Shown piece after piece: positions 8,485-17,476 of a DNA stretch of 64,000 nt. Where the stretch lies: assembly GCF_009905725.1 (NCBI RefSeq), contig NZ_JAAAKV010000012.1:62001-126000 (forward strand), in the 5' to 3' direction. Position numbers and translations under genes: made by a program. How positions within the stretch are numbered: the first letter of the stretch is position 1; every line of letters starts with the position of its first letter. The notes beneath the pieces are model-generated. The model searched no databases, had not been told where the DNA came from, and saw nothing but the letters and a program-made list of their open reading frames with translations. This DNA is from Emticicia sp. CRIBPO (lineage in GTDB: Bacteria; Bacteroidota; Bacteroidia; Cytophagales; Spirosomataceae).

Positions 8485-10011
8485 ATGATACAAGCAGATG
8501 CCCTGGTTTTGTTGATAAATTCGCTTACAAAACCGGAAAAAAAGAAATTCAGATCGAACAGAAAGGAAAAGGAAACCGACTATGGGGTCTTGTACGATCT
8601 TATTGAAAAATCAGGTTCCGTTTCTTCACAGGACCTGAAAACCGCCTTTGAAAAAAAACGCAGCGACGCCAATTTTAACGTGACGGTTTCATATCTCTAC
8701 AAATTGCTGCTTGACACACTTCTGAGCCTGCGTGAAAACCAGGACAGTCACTATTCGCTGTTTAACCAGATCCTGAAGACCCGGATATTGTTTGAAAAAT
8801 CGCTGTATGAAGAAGCTTTTCAAAACCTCGAGCTGATCAAAAAGAAAGCGGTCAAACATGAAAATCACATTGCCCTGCTTTATGCTTCACGTCTCGAACT
8901 GGAATATTTGCTGTTCCTGAATCTGCCGGATATTTCAGAGACTGCCTTGCTTAACAAACATTTCCAGGTCAACGAAATCCTGAAGAATATCCGGAAAATA
9001 AATGAACACTCGTCTCTCTATGAACTGCTGAAGCACAGGATCATTTATAAAGGAAACATCCGTTCGCAGCAACAGAAAAACGCTTTAAATGACCTGGTAA
9101 TCAGTGAAATGAGCATTACCTCTTCGCACAGGGACAGTTTTGAGATCAAGAAACAGCACCTGCTTTTCCAGTCCAATTACCTGATCGGGGTAGGTGATTA
9201 CAAATCAGCACTGCAGTCGTTTAAAGAACTCAATACGCTGTTTGAAAGCGACCAGATGTACTGGGCATCGCAGCCGTTTTATTATGTATCGGTATTGGAA
9301 GGCATCCTTGACAACCTGAGAAGCATAAAGAGTTATGACGAAATGCCCTATTTCATTGACCGCCTGAGAAAAATACAGCCATCTACAGAAGGGTTCCAGA
9401 ACCAGGTGGCGGCCCTTATTTTTCTGTACGAATTGTACCCTTTTATCGATACCGGGGACTTTATATCTTCCAGGAAACTGATTGATCAACATAAAGACAC
9501 GCTGCTCTCCAAAATGGACAGCCTCAGCCTGACACTCAGGGCTGAAATCTCGCTCAATATTTCCATTACCCACATCGGGTTCAAAAATTTCAGGGCAGCC
9601 CAGAAGACCCTGCTGAATGAAATCATCCGTGGAAATAAGATTTACATGCTCCCGCTTTACCGGACCATCCGGCTTGTCAACCTTATTATCCATTATGAAT
9701 TAGGTAATTATGACGTAATTCAGTTTGAAAGCCGGTCCATCAGAAGAGAGATATCCAAAGTAGAAAAAGCCTATCGTTCAGAAAGGATGATGCTGAGTTT
9801 CCTGGGCAAGGAAAAAAGAATAAGCCTGCCCAGGGAACGGGAAAAAACCTGGAAGAAAACCGAACCGGAATTGACAGAAATCAGGGGAGACATCTTTGAA
9901 AACCAGCTCCTAAAGTCTTTCGACTTCACCGCCTGGATAGAATCACAGATCTGCAGAATTCCTTTATCGGAGGTGTTGAAGGGCAGGTTCAGAGAAATCC
10001 GAATTTCATAG
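8485..10011 (+). CDS. Helical-repeat protein, candidate regulator of the divergent ribose operon
   Basis: A 508-residue cytoplasmic protein with no signal peptide or membrane segment. It is rich in amphipathic helices with TPR-like pairs (YEEAFQNLELIKKKAV, DYKSALQSFKELNTLF). I recognise no enzyme motif. It is transcribed away from rbsK, a place where SusCD operons often carry their regulator. The annotated C-terminus (VLKGRFREIRIS) looks unnatural. One base back in frame, the sequence continues for about 46 residues to a stop at 10122 and reads like a winged helix-turn-helix of the excisionase/MerR type (FIVRLKAIGIVKRGQKTYLF). The intact protein would then be about 545 residues with a DNA-binding tail. 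Regulator function is inference. Confidence 0.65.
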   Translation: MIQADALVLLINSLTKPEKKKFRSNRKEKETDYGVLYDLIEKSGSVSSQDLKTAFEKKRSDANFNVTVSYLYKLLLDTLLSLRENQDSHYSLFNQILKTRILFEKSLYEEAFQNLELIKKKAVKHENHIALLYASRLELEYLLFLNLPDISETALLNKHFQVNEILKNIRKINEHSSLYELLKHRIIYKGNIRSQQQKNALNDLVISEMSITSSHRDSFEIKKQHLLFQSNYLIGVGDYKSALQSFKELNTLFESDQMYWASQPFYYVSVLEGILDNLRSIKSYDEMPYFIDRLRKIQPSTEGFQNQVAALIFLYELYPFIDTGDFISSRKLIDQHKDTLLSKMDSLSLTLRAEISLNISITHIGFKNFRAAQKTLLNEIIRGNKIYMLPLYRTIRLVNLIIHYELGNYDVIQFESRSIRREISKVEKAYRSERMMLSFLGKEKRISLPREREKTWKKTEPELTEIRGDIFENQLLKSFDFTAWIESQICRIPLSEVLKGRFREIRIS

Positions 10012-10124
10012 TCCGCCTTAAAGCAATCGGAATAGTCAAAAGAGGACAGAAAACATACCTGTTTAAAAACGAAATCGACAGATACCTGGGTCTCACATTC
10101 AATATTTTTAATATCTTTGTTTAA
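9984..10124 (+). other. Out-of-frame helix-turn-helix tail of the preceding gene
   Basis: In the -1 frame relative to the upstream gene, an open stretch encodes QVQRNPNFIVRLKAIGIVK followed by RGQKTYLFKNEIDRYL, ending at TAA 10122-10124. The pattern R-L-x-x-x-G-I-x-K-R-G-x-x-x-Y-x-F-x-x-x-E-I-x-x-Y-L is the classic wing and final helix of excisionase-like HTH domains. One missing base in the run GAAGGG (9978-9983) would restore a single frame. Sequencing error, true frameshift mutation and recoding all remain possible. Confidence 0.6.
10112..10119 (+). promoter_or_regulatory. -7 promoter box before the TIM-barrel lipoprotein gene
   Basis: TATCTTTG is a perfect TAnnTTTG match, 85 bases upstream of the start at 10205. 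No clear TTTG is visible at the -33 distance. Confidence 0.45.
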
Positions 10125-10204
10125 TCACCTGTGAAAGGCCTGCCAGGACATTTCATATCTCTGAAGCGGGTAATTATCTAAATACCTTAATACCAATTAT
10201 AAAC

Positions 10205-11176
10205 ATGAGACTTAACAGACGTTTGTTTTTAAGAAATGCCGGCGTTGCCGCTGCTACTCCCCTATTGTTTAACCAACTCGTAGCCTGCAGCTCAGGTACA
10301 AGCACCGAAAAAACAGTCACTGACAAACTTTCCGGAACTTCCCTAGATAAATTCGGAATACAGCTCTGGACCGTTAAAGAAGACCTGGCTAAAGATACCA
10401 AAGGAACGTTAAAGGCATTGTCTGAATATGGTTATAAACAAATTGAAAGTTTCCAGGGGGAAAAGGGCATTTTCTGGGGTCTGACTCCGGCCGATTTCAA
10501 GAAATACATGGACGATCTGGGCATGAACATTTTCAGCAGCCACTGTAACCCGGATTATACCATGAAGCCTGAAACGGAAGACGAGTATAAAAAACTGGTG
10601 GACGACGCAGCTAGTGTGGGCATGAAATACCTGATCAACCCCTTCCTGGGCAGCCTGAAAACAGAAGATGAATGGAAAAAAGCGGCTGAAGGACTGAACA
10701 GACAAGGCGAAATCTGTAAAAAAGCAGGTTTGAGAACCGCTTACCACAACCACCATTTTGAGTTCGTCAAGTTCCCGAACGGCATCTCTCCTGAGCAAAT
10801 ACTTTTTGATGGCACCAATCCTGAACTGGTTGATTTTGAACTGGATCTGTACTGGGCCGTAAAAGCGAAGGAAGACCCTGAAGCCTGGATGAAAAAATAC
10901 TCAGGCAGGATCAGACTTTGCCATGTGAAAGACCTTTACAGCGATACGAAAGTAGCTGAACTGGAAAAAACCGAAAAGTCACCGGATCCGTTCTGGCCGA
11001 TCGGAGCTTCAACCATCGTAGGCCAGGGCAAGATCAATTTCCCGCAAATCCTTAAAACCGCGAAAGAAAACGGTGCCGAGTATTTTATCGTTGAACAGGA
11101 GCGTTTCGACAATACTACCCCTCTGGCCGCAGCAAAAGCGGACGCTGATTATATGAAGTCATTTAAATTTGCCTGA
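10205..11176 (+). CDS. Tat-exported TIM-barrel lipoprotein, sugar phosphate isomerase/epimerase family
   Basis: A 323-residue protein of the AP-endonuclease family 2 (xylose isomerase-like TIM barrel). The N-terminus RLNRRLFLRNAGVAAATPLL carries a twin-arginine motif, and Cys28 (LVAC) is a likely lipidation site, so it should be exported folded and membrane anchored. Barrel landmarks include FGIQLWTVKEDL (strand 1), IFSSHCNPDY, AYHNHHFEFVKF, ELDLYWAVKA, IRLCHVKDLY and YFIVEQERFD, giving His, Glu and Asp side chains for a divalent metal. Family members act on sugars such as inositols or keto-sugars; the substrate here is unknown. It is followed by its own terminator, and the next gene lies only 59 bases downstream. 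Confidence 0.85.
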   Translation: MRLNRRLFLRNAGVAAATPLLFNQLVACSSGTSTEKTVTDKLSGTSLDKFGIQLWTVKEDLAKDTKGTLKALSEYGYKQIESFQGEKGIFWGLTPADFKKYMDDLGMNIFSSHCNPDYTMKPETEDEYKKLVDDAASVGMKYLINPFLGSLKTEDEWKKAAEGLNRQGEICKKAGLRTAYHNHHFEFVKFPNGISPEQILFDGTNPELVDFELDLYWAVKAKEDPEAWMKKYSGRIRLCHVKDLYSDTKVAELEKTEKSPDPFWPIGASTIVGQGKINFPQILKTAKENGAEYFIVEQERFDNTTPLAAAKADADYMKSFKFA

Positions 11177-11185
11177 TATCATCTG

Positions 11186-11218
11186 AAATGCCTTGTAGCC
11201 ATGCAAGGCATTTTTTTT
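11186..11218 (+). terminator. Rho-independent terminator
   Basis: AAATGCCTTG (11186-11195) pairs with CAAGGCATTT (11204-11213) around an 8-base loop, followed by an unbroken T-run to 11218. The next start codon is only 18 bases later, so the symporter operon depends on readthrough or a promoter hidden here. Confidence 0.85.
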
Positions 11219-11235
11219 ACCCCTAAACCTGCTTA

Positions 11236-12483
11236 ATGAAAAAAATATTTACAAACCTCACTTTCTGGGTTTTAACTGCCATTACAGCCGGTGCATTGCT
11301 GGGGCATTACTCCCCTGACAATGCCGTCAAACTTAAAATACTGGGCAGCACCTTTATTGATGTTGTCAAATTATTCATCAACCCCATCATTTTCCTGACC
11401 ATCAGTATGGGTATCAGCGGTATGGGCGACCTCAAAAAAGTAGGTAAAGTGGGTGGCAAAGCCCTGATCTATTTTGAAGTGGTCACTACCCTGGCCTTAC
11501 TCATCGGTATCATCGTGGCCAACCTGATCAGACCTGGTGACGGCGTAGTGACTAATAACATCCAGGGCGGAGATATCTCTGCCTACACCAAAGGATCGGC
11601 TGAATTCAGCTGGCTGAAATTCCTTAAAGATAACCTGACTATACAGGTGTTGATCATTTCCATTCTTTTCGGGATATTTCTAAGCAAATACGGTGGCAAA
11701 CAACGCATATTGAATGTTTTGCAACCTGTTTCCAAATATGTTTTCAAAGCCCTGCACCTTGTGATGTTCTTTGCCCCGGTCGGTGCCTTGGGCGGCATGG
11801 CTTTTACGGTGGGCAAGTTCGGAATAGACACGCTGCTGCCTTTAGGCAAGCTCATGGTCTCTGTTTATGCCACGATGGCTTTGTTCATCTTCGTGGTGTT
11901 GAACTTCATCCTCAGGTATTACAAAATAAGCATCTGGGGCTTCCTGAAGTACATCAGGGAAGAACTGCTGGTGGTACTCGGCACCTCCTCTTCAGAAGCG
12001 GGGCTGCCGTCGCTGATGGAAAAACTGGAGAGAATGGGCTGTTCCAAGCCTGTCGTAGGGTTGGTGGTTCCGGCAGGATATTCTTTCAATCTGGATGGCA
12101 CGACCATCTATTTATCTATGGCTACCATATTCCTGGGGCAGGTTTATGGAGTTCAACTATCCATGGAGCAAATACTGACCGTCATCGGCATACTGATGAT
12201 CACTTCCAAAGGAGCCGCAGGGGTTACCGGAAGCGGGTTTGTGGTGCTGGCCTCCACCCTTTCAGCCATCAAGGTGATCCCTGTGGAAGGACTGGCTTTG
12301 TTACTGGGGGTCGACAGGTTTATGTCCGAAGCCAGGGCGATCACCAACTTTATCGGTAACGGCGTAGCGACGATCTGGATCGCCAACAACGAAAAAGAAT
12401 TTGACAGGAATAAAATGAAAATTGCTTTCCGCACCGTTCATGAAACAGAAGATATTTTAAAAGACAATTTTGGCCGGAAATGA
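11236..12483 (+). CDS. Dicarboxylate/amino acid:cation symporter (DAACS family)
   Basis: A 415-residue inner-membrane carrier of the DctA/GltP family. The diagnostic serine-rich reentrant motif is present as LGTSSSEAGLPSLMEKLERMG. It is followed by the substrate and cation site PAGYSFNLDGTTIYLSMA and later by MITSKGAAGVTGSGFVVLASTL and DRFMSEARAITNFIGN. The combination with GYSFNLDGT resembles C4-dicarboxylate (DctA-type) carriers more than glutamate carriers, but specificity is not certain. Its last four bases overlap the start of the next gene (ATGA), so it is translationally coupled to the lactonase-like protein and then the MFS transporter. This points to uptake and processing of an organic acid or its lactone. 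Confidence 0.9.
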   Translation: MKKIFTNLTFWVLTAITAGALLGHYSPDNAVKLKILGSTFIDVVKLFINPIIFLTISMGISGMGDLKKVGKVGGKALIYFEVVTTLALLIGIIVANLIRPGDGVVTNNIQGGDISAYTKGSAEFSWLKFLKDNLTIQVLIISILFGIFLSKYGGKQRILNVLQPVSKYVFKALHLVMFFAPVGALGGMAFTVGKFGIDTLLPLGKLMVSVYATMALFIFVVLNFILRYYKISIWGFLKYIREELLVVLGTSSSEAGLPSLMEKLERMGCSKPVVGLVVPAGYSFNLDGTTIYLSMATIFLGQVYGVQLSMEQILTVIGILMITSKGAAGVTGSGFVVLASTLSAIKVIPVEGLALLLGVDRFMSEARAITNFIGNGVATIWIANNEKEFDRNKMKIAFRTVHETEDILKDNFGRK

Positions 12484-13544
12484 AAAGACTCAAGATCATC
12501 GGATTGATTTTTATCATCATCATTACTTATAATACCATCAGGATACTGGACCAGGCGGGTGTTTTCACCAGCATTGAGCCTGTTAATGCCGGAAAAGAAG
12601 CCGTCATTGCCAGTCCGCCGGGTATTGAAGACATCGCCATTGACAACGAAACGGGGTTTGCCTACCTTTCCTCCGAAGACCGGAGAAAGCCCGGCTCCAG
12701 GGGAGATATTTACCTGATGAACCTCAATGATTCTACAGGTAAAATGGTAAACCTGACAGCCGGTTTCCCTAAGAAGGATTTCAGGCCACACGGTATATCG
12801 TTTTTGAAAACTCCGGAGGGCAAAAAACTGCTTTTTGTGATCAGTCATGGAGACAACAAGAATGTGGTGGAACAGTTTGAAATCAAAGGCGATTCTCTGA
12901 AGCATATCAAAAACTACTCCAGCTCACAGTTTATCAGCCCTAACGACCTGCTGGCCATCGGGCAGGACCAGTTTTATATCACCAATGACCATACCCGGAA
13001 GAAAGACCTTCTCAGAACCCTGGGTGACTTTATACAGTTTCCGAGCGGCAATGTACTTTATTATGACGGAACACGGGCCAAGCAGGTTTCAGAAGGGATT
13101 CCTTATGCCAACGGTATCAATATTTCGCTGGATAAGACAACGATTTTTGTCACGTCCACCACAACCAACAAAATTCTGGCCTACGAGCCTGCTATGGAAA
13201 CCTATGAATTGAAACCGGTCTATAGCTATGACCTGGGATATTCGCCGGACAACATCGATGTGGACTCAAAAGGACATTTATGGATAGCCTGTCATCCGAA
13301 AACCCTGAGGTTTCTGAAACACGTCAAAAAGGCGTCTGAGAGATCTCCTTCGGCCGTATTAGAAGTTATTTATCAACCTCAGTACAGCGGCAAGTTTTCC
13401 CAGAACCTTCAGTACCTCAATGATGGTGATCCGCTTTCAGGATCAAGCGTGGCCGCTGTTTATGACCGGAAACAGGGAAAAACCATTCTTGTGGGAAGCG
13501 TTTTTGAATCTAAAATTCTTAAGTTCGAGAGAGATAAACCCTGA
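12480..13544 (+). CDS. Paraoxonase/arylesterase-like six-bladed propeller lactonase
   Basis: A 354-residue protein with an uncleaved-looking hydrophobic N-terminus (residues about 5-17), so it is probably membrane anchored and faces the periplasm. It follows the paraoxonase pattern closely. The calcium ligands of human PON1 have counterparts in IEDIAIDN (Glu50, Asp51), SPNDL, YANGI and SPDNIDVD, and RPHGIS carries the residue equivalent to His115. LWIACHPKTL matches the PON WVGCHP segment. Such enzymes hydrolyse lactones and aryl esters. It is coupled by a 4-base overlap to the dicarboxylate symporter and 20 bases from an MFS carrier, so lactone opening followed by uptake of the acid is a reasonable inference. 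Confidence 0.85.
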   Translation: MKRLKIIGLIFIIIITYNTIRILDQAGVFTSIEPVNAGKEAVIASPPGIEDIAIDNETGFAYLSSEDRRKPGSRGDIYLMNLNDSTGKMVNLTAGFPKKDFRPHGISFLKTPEGKKLLFVISHGDNKNVVEQFEIKGDSLKHIKNYSSSQFISPNDLLAIGQDQFYITNDHTRKKDLLRTLGDFIQFPSGNVLYYDGTRAKQVSEGIPYANGINISLDKTTIFVTSTTTNKILAYEPAMETYELKPVYSYDLGYSPDNIDVDSKGHLWIACHPKTLRFLKHVKKASERSPSAVLEVIYQPQYSGKFSQNLQYLNDGDPLSGSSVAAVYDRKQGKTILVGSVFESKILKFERDKP

Positions 13545-13564
13545 AATACCCTGAACCCCTGCCC

Positions 13565-14806
13565 ATGAAAACCAGAAACAAAGTCCTGATATTCCTCTTT
13601 CTTCTCTCTATCATCACCTTCCTGGACAGGGTTTGTATGAATGTGGTGAGCAAATATGTCAAAGAAGACCTGGATATCAACAATCAGCAGTTCGGATACA
13701 TTTTGGGGGCTTTTTCACTGGCTTATGCCTTGTTTGAAGTGCCCACCGGGGCTATGGGCGATCGCCTCGGAGCCAGAAAAGTACTGACGAGGGTGGTACT
13801 CTGGTGGTCTGCGTTTACCGCCTTGACAGGCTCTGCTTTTAACTTTATTCAGTTACTCATCACCAGGTTTTTATTCGGGATCGGTGAAGCCGGGGCCTAC
13901 CCGAACACTTCCATTGTCATATCCAGGTGGTTTCCGGTCTATGAAACCGGCCGGGCACAATCCCTGATCTGGGCTGCAGCCAGGATCGGCGGAGCCCTTA
14001 CGCCGTTGATCGTGATTCCGCTGGTGCATTCTGTAGGCTGGAGGATGGCGTTTTTTGTACTCGGAGGCATCGGAGCCGTCTGGGCTGCCGCCTGGTATTT
14101 CTGGTTCAGAGACGACCCTTCACAAAAAGAAGGAATAAGTGCTCAGGAACTTGAAGAAATCAAACACAGCCGGAAGGATTTCCAGGCCCATGTACATATC
14201 CCATGGCATAAAATCATGAAACAACCCAACATCATTTACCTGATGCTGATGTGCCATTTGTTCTTTTATGCCGCCTACTTCTTTACCAACTGGTCAGCCA
14301 CTTATTTTGAAGAAGGCAGGGGAATGACGGAAGACGACACCAAAAAATTCGTATCCCTTTCTTATTTCCTGGGGGCTATCGGCTGCGTTATCGGGGGCTT
14401 TCTGAGCGATTACCTGGTCAAAAAGACCAACCTGACTTTCGGCAGACGTGTAGTGGCCATTTCAGGACTCGGCATCAGCAGCGTCTTGTTTTTACTCTCC
14501 GCCATTGTCAAAGACAACCAGATAGCCGGTTATTTACTGGCAGCTTGTGTACTATCGAAAGACCTGGCTTTACCGGTGGCTTTTGCAACCTGTGTCGACA
14601 TCGGTAAAAACAATTCAGGGATTGTGGCGGGTTCTATGAACTTTGCCGGGCAACTGGGAGGATTTTTCATTACCATTCTTTTCGGAACCATCGTGCACCA
14701 GACCAATGACTTCAATATCCCGCTTTACATCATTTCGGGTTGTCTACTGGTTTCGGCTCTTTTATGGTTTAAAATCAACCCTGAAAAACCGCTGGTTCTC
14801 AGCTAA
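13565..14806 (+). CDS. MFS transporter, anion:cation symporter (ACS) type
   Basis: A 413-residue transporter with twelve predicted membrane helices. The start ITFLDRVCMNVVSKYVKEDL, the loop 2-3 motif GAMGDRLGARKVL and helix 4-5 sequence RFLFGIGEAGAYPNTSIVISRWFP are typical of the ACS family, which carries hexuronates, glucarate, galactonate, sialic acid or other organic anions with protons. It ends the three-gene group with the dicarboxylate symporter and the paraoxonase-like protein. Sugar-acid uptake is the best guess. No recognisable terminator follows; an inverted repeat at 14871-14893 lacks a T-run. Confidence 0.88.
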   Translation: MKTRNKVLIFLFLLSIITFLDRVCMNVVSKYVKEDLDINNQQFGYILGAFSLAYALFEVPTGAMGDRLGARKVLTRVVLWWSAFTALTGSAFNFIQLLITRFLFGIGEAGAYPNTSIVISRWFPVYETGRAQSLIWAAARIGGALTPLIVIPLVHSVGWRMAFFVLGGIGAVWAAAWYFWFRDDPSQKEGISAQELEEIKHSRKDFQAHVHIPWHKIMKQPNIIYLMLMCHLFFYAAYFFTNWSATYFEEGRGMTEDDTKKFVSLSYFLGAIGCVIGGFLSDYLVKKTNLTFGRRVVAISGLGISSVLFLLSAIVKDNQIAGYLLAACVLSKDLALPVAFATCVDIGKNNSGIVAGSMNFAGQLGGFFITILFGTIVHQTNDFNIPLYIISGCLLVSALLWFKINPEKPLVLS

Positions 14807-15060
14807 AAGTAAAAGTATTTCTAAGAAAAATGATTTTCTCAGCCGGATTTAAGGGTTGAGGACTTGAAAAGCCATATCTGAAATTAATATGGCAGGATCT
14901 CAAAAAAACAATATAATCATTTGAAATAATCTTAAAACACAGGATAAAATCACTAAATTTTATCAATACATAGGCATAAAACCAAATATTTTATTAATTT
15001 AAAAATAAAGAAAAACTAAAATATTTAGAAAAATGGCTGTATAAAAAAAATATTCTTGTT

Positions 15061-15068
15061 TACCTTCG
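15061..15068 (+). promoter_or_regulatory. -7 promoter box of the malic enzyme gene
   Basis: TACCTTCG differs by one base from TAnnTTTG and lies 24 bases before the ATG at 15092. Its position inside a possible upstream extension argues that translation starts at 15092, not at the in-frame ATG 15056. Confidence 0.45.
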
Positions 15069-15091
15069 TATCCAAATTATTAAACCCATTT

Positions 15092-17383
15092 ATGAGCAAT
15101 AAAAAAAATCTTAAAGAAGATGCTCTTTATTACCACGCGAAAGGAAGACCTGGTAAAATAGAAGTTATACCTTCGAAAGAATATGCCAACCAGCGAGATT
15201 TATCACTTGCCTATTCTCCGGGCGTCGCAGAACCATGCCTGGCCATTGCAGAAAATCCTGATGATGTTTATAAATATACGGCCAAAGGTAACCTGGTAGC
15301 CGTGATCAGTAATGGTACAGCGGTTTTAGGTTTGGGAGATATCGGTCCGGAAGCAGGCAAGCCTGTCATGGAAGGAAAAGGCCTCCTTTTTAAAATTTAT
15401 GCAGACATCGACGTTTTCGATATAGAACTGAATACCAAGGATGTAGACGAGTTTGTCAGGACCGTCAAGATCATGGAACCGACTTTCGGCGGGGTAAACC
15501 TGGAAGATATTTCTGCTCCCGAGTGTTTCGAAATTGAAGAAAGACTCAAAAAAGAACTGAATATCCCGGTCATGCACGACGACCAGCACGGCACGGCCAT
15601 CATCAGTGCAGCCGCATTGCTGAATGCCCTGGAACTGGTAGAGAAAGATATTTCGAAGATCAAGATCATCATCAACGGTGCCGGAGCCTCGGCTATCTCG
15701 TGCACCAGGCTGTATAACTCTCTGGGAGCTGACAAGAAAAACATCTACATGTTTGACAGCAAGGGGCTTATACACCCTTCAAGAACCAACCTCGACGGCA
15801 AAAAGATTGAATTTGCCAATGATACCCTTCCGGCAGAAACCACCCTGAGTGAGGCCCTTGTGGATGCAGATGTCTTTATCGGTTTGTCGAAAGGCAATGT
15901 ACTGACCAAGGAAATGATCAAGCCGATGGCTAAAGATTGCATCGTATTTGCGATGGCCAATCCAACACCTGAAATTGCTTACGAAGACGCCATAGAAGCC
16001 CGTGAAGACATCATCATGGCCACAGGCCGTTCTGACTATCCTAACCAGGTCAACAACGTACTGGGATTCCCTTATATCTTCAGGGGAGCTCTTGACGTCA
16101 GATCAAAGGTAATCAACGAAGAAATGAAGCTGGCGGCCGTAAGGGCCCTGGCCGAACTGGCCAAGAAACCTGTTCCGGACATCGTGAACATGGCCTACGG
16201 CGAAAATAACCTGACTTTCAGCAAAACTTATATCATTCCCAAGCCGGTGGATCCGCGTTTGCTTACTTCGGTAGCTCCCGCGGTTGCTAAAGCGGCGATG
16301 GATTCGGGCGTGGCTAAATTTCCGATCACAGACTGGGACGCTTACGAAACCCAGCTTTCAAAAAGATTAGGACTCGACAACACCCTGACGAAAGTCATCA
16401 TCACCAAAGCGAAACAATCTCCGAAAAGAGTGGTGTTTGCCGATGCAGAAAATCTTTCGGTGTTGAAAGCTGCTCAGCAGGTTATTGATGATAAAATCGC
16501 TACACCGATCTTACTGGGTAACATCGAAAGCATCAAATCACTGCTGTCTCAGAACTCTATCGAATTACCGGATGACGTCATAATGATCGATCCGATGAAT
16601 CCCAAGAATGAGGATGAGAAAGAAAAACTGAATCAGTACGGTGACCTGTTCTTTGAAAAAAGAAAAAGAAAAGGATATACCCGGCCTGAGGCTCATACCT
16701 TGATGAAAAGAAGGAGTTATTACGGAGCGATGATGGTGGAAACCGGCAATGCCGACACCATGATCGGTGGTTTGACCAGGAACTATCCTGACACGATCCG
16801 TCCTGCCCTTCAGATCATCGGACCCATGCCCGGTATCAAAAAAGTTTCGGGTATGTACATCCTGATGAGCCGTTTCGGTCCTTTGTTCCTGGCAGATACC
16901 ACCATCAATTTTGACCCGACCATCGAAGAACTGGTTGAAATCACCGAACTGGCTGCCAAAGAAGTGGAGAAATTCAACATCAAGCCGCGTATCGCCTTGC
17001 TGACCTATTCCAACTTCGGATCAGTGCCCGACGGACCTGCTGCCATCAAAATGAGAAAGGCCGTAGAAATCCTGAAAGAAAAACATCCGGGCATGATCGT
17101 AGACGGAGAAATGCAGGCTCACCTGGCCTTTGATACAGACCTGCTGCGTGAAAACCATCCGTTCAGCGAACTGGTGGACGGCGGTGCCAATACCCTTATT
17201 TTCCCGAACCTTTCTTCTGCCAACATCGCTTATAACATCGTAAAAGAGGTAGCAGGTATCGAGAAGATCGGACCAATCGTACTAGGTCTTAAAAAACCGG
17301 TACAGGTATTGCAATTAGGAGCTTCAGTCCGTGAAATCGTCAACATGGTAGCGATAGCCGTGGTGGATTCTCACAGAAAATAA
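15092..17383 (+). CDS. maeB: NADP-type malic enzyme fused to a phosphotransacetylase-like domain
   Basis: A 763-residue cytoplasmic protein starting [20 protein letters not shown]. The first part (to about residue 420) is malic enzyme: substrate site [29 protein letters not shown]-type loop, metal site [17 protein letters not shown], and NAD(P) fold [16 protein letters not shown]. The remaining 340 residues are the phosphate acetyltransferase-like domain ([48 protein letters not shown]), usually regulatory rather than catalytic. It decarboxylates malate to pyruvate with reducing power. The gene is monocistronic, flanked by a promoter and a strong terminator. The 15056 ATG is rejected because the extension overlaps the promoter box. 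Confidence 0.95.
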   Translation: MSNKKNLKEDALYYHAKGRPGKIEVIPSKEYANQRDLSLAYSPGVAEPCLAIAENPDDVYKYTAKGNLVAVISNGTAVLGLGDIGPEAGKPVMEGKGLLFKIYADIDVFDIELNTKDVDEFVRTVKIMEPTFGGVNLEDISAPECFEIEERLKKELNIPVMHDDQHGTAIISAAALLNALELVEKDISKIKIIINGAGASAISCTRLYNSLGADKKNIYMFDSKGLIHPSRTNLDGKKIEFANDTLPAETTLSEALVDADVFIGLSKGNVLTKEMIKPMAKDCIVFAMANPTPEIAYEDAIEAREDIIMATGRSDYPNQVNNVLGFPYIFRGALDVRSKVINEEMKLAAVRALAELAKKPVPDIVNMAYGENNLTFSKTYIIPKPVDPRLLTSVAPAVAKAAMDSGVAKFPITDWDAYETQLSKRLGLDNTLTKVIITKAKQSPKRVVFADAENLSVLKAAQQVIDDKIATPILLGNIESIKSLLSQNSIELPDDVIMIDPMNPKNEDEKEKLNQYGDLFFEKRKRKGYTRPEAHTLMKRRSYYGAMMVETGNADTMIGGLTRNYPDTIRPALQIIGPMPGIKKVSGMYILMSRFGPLFLADTTINFDPTIEELVEITELAAKEVEKFNIKPRIALLTYSNFGSVPDGPAAIKMRKAVEILKEKHPGMIVDGEMQAHLAFDTDLLRENHPFSELVDGGANTLIFPNLSSANIAYNIVKEVAGIEKIGPIVLGLKKPVQVLQLGASVREIVNMVAIAVVDSHRK

Positions 17384-17401
17384 TAAAATATGACTGATCA
17401 G

Positions 17402-17431
17402 GCCGGAGCAGCTAACCTGCTCCGGCTTTTT
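17402..17431 (+). terminator. Rho-independent terminator of maeB
   Basis: GCCGGAGCAG (17402-17411) and CTGCTCCGGC (17417-17426) form a perfect 10-bp GC-rich stem with a 5-base loop, followed by TTTTT. Confidence 0.95.
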
Positions 17432-17444
17432 CATTGAAAAGTAC

Positions 17445-17452
17445 TATCTTTG
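17445..17452 (+). promoter_or_regulatory. -7 promoter box of the flippase gene
   Basis: TATCTTTG is a perfect -7 box just after the maeB terminator and 25 bases before the ATG at 17477. An in-frame ATG at 17450 lies inside the box, so it is not a credible start. Confidence 0.6.
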
Positions 17453-17476
17453 ACCCCAATTCAATTTTTCTCCTGG

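Noticed and set aside
9970-10011. Programmed -1 frameshifting in the regulator gene
   Set aside because: No X-XXY-YYZ slippery heptamer in the right phase and no evident stimulatory hairpin. A missing base in GAAGGG explains the data more simply.
14871-14893. Terminator after the MFS gene
   Set aside because: GCCATAT and ATATGGC form a stem, but no T-run follows and the stem is AT-rich.
15056-15091. 12-residue N-terminal extension of malic enzyme
   Set aside because: It begins within the promoter region and does not resemble the family, which starts near [12 protein letters not shown].
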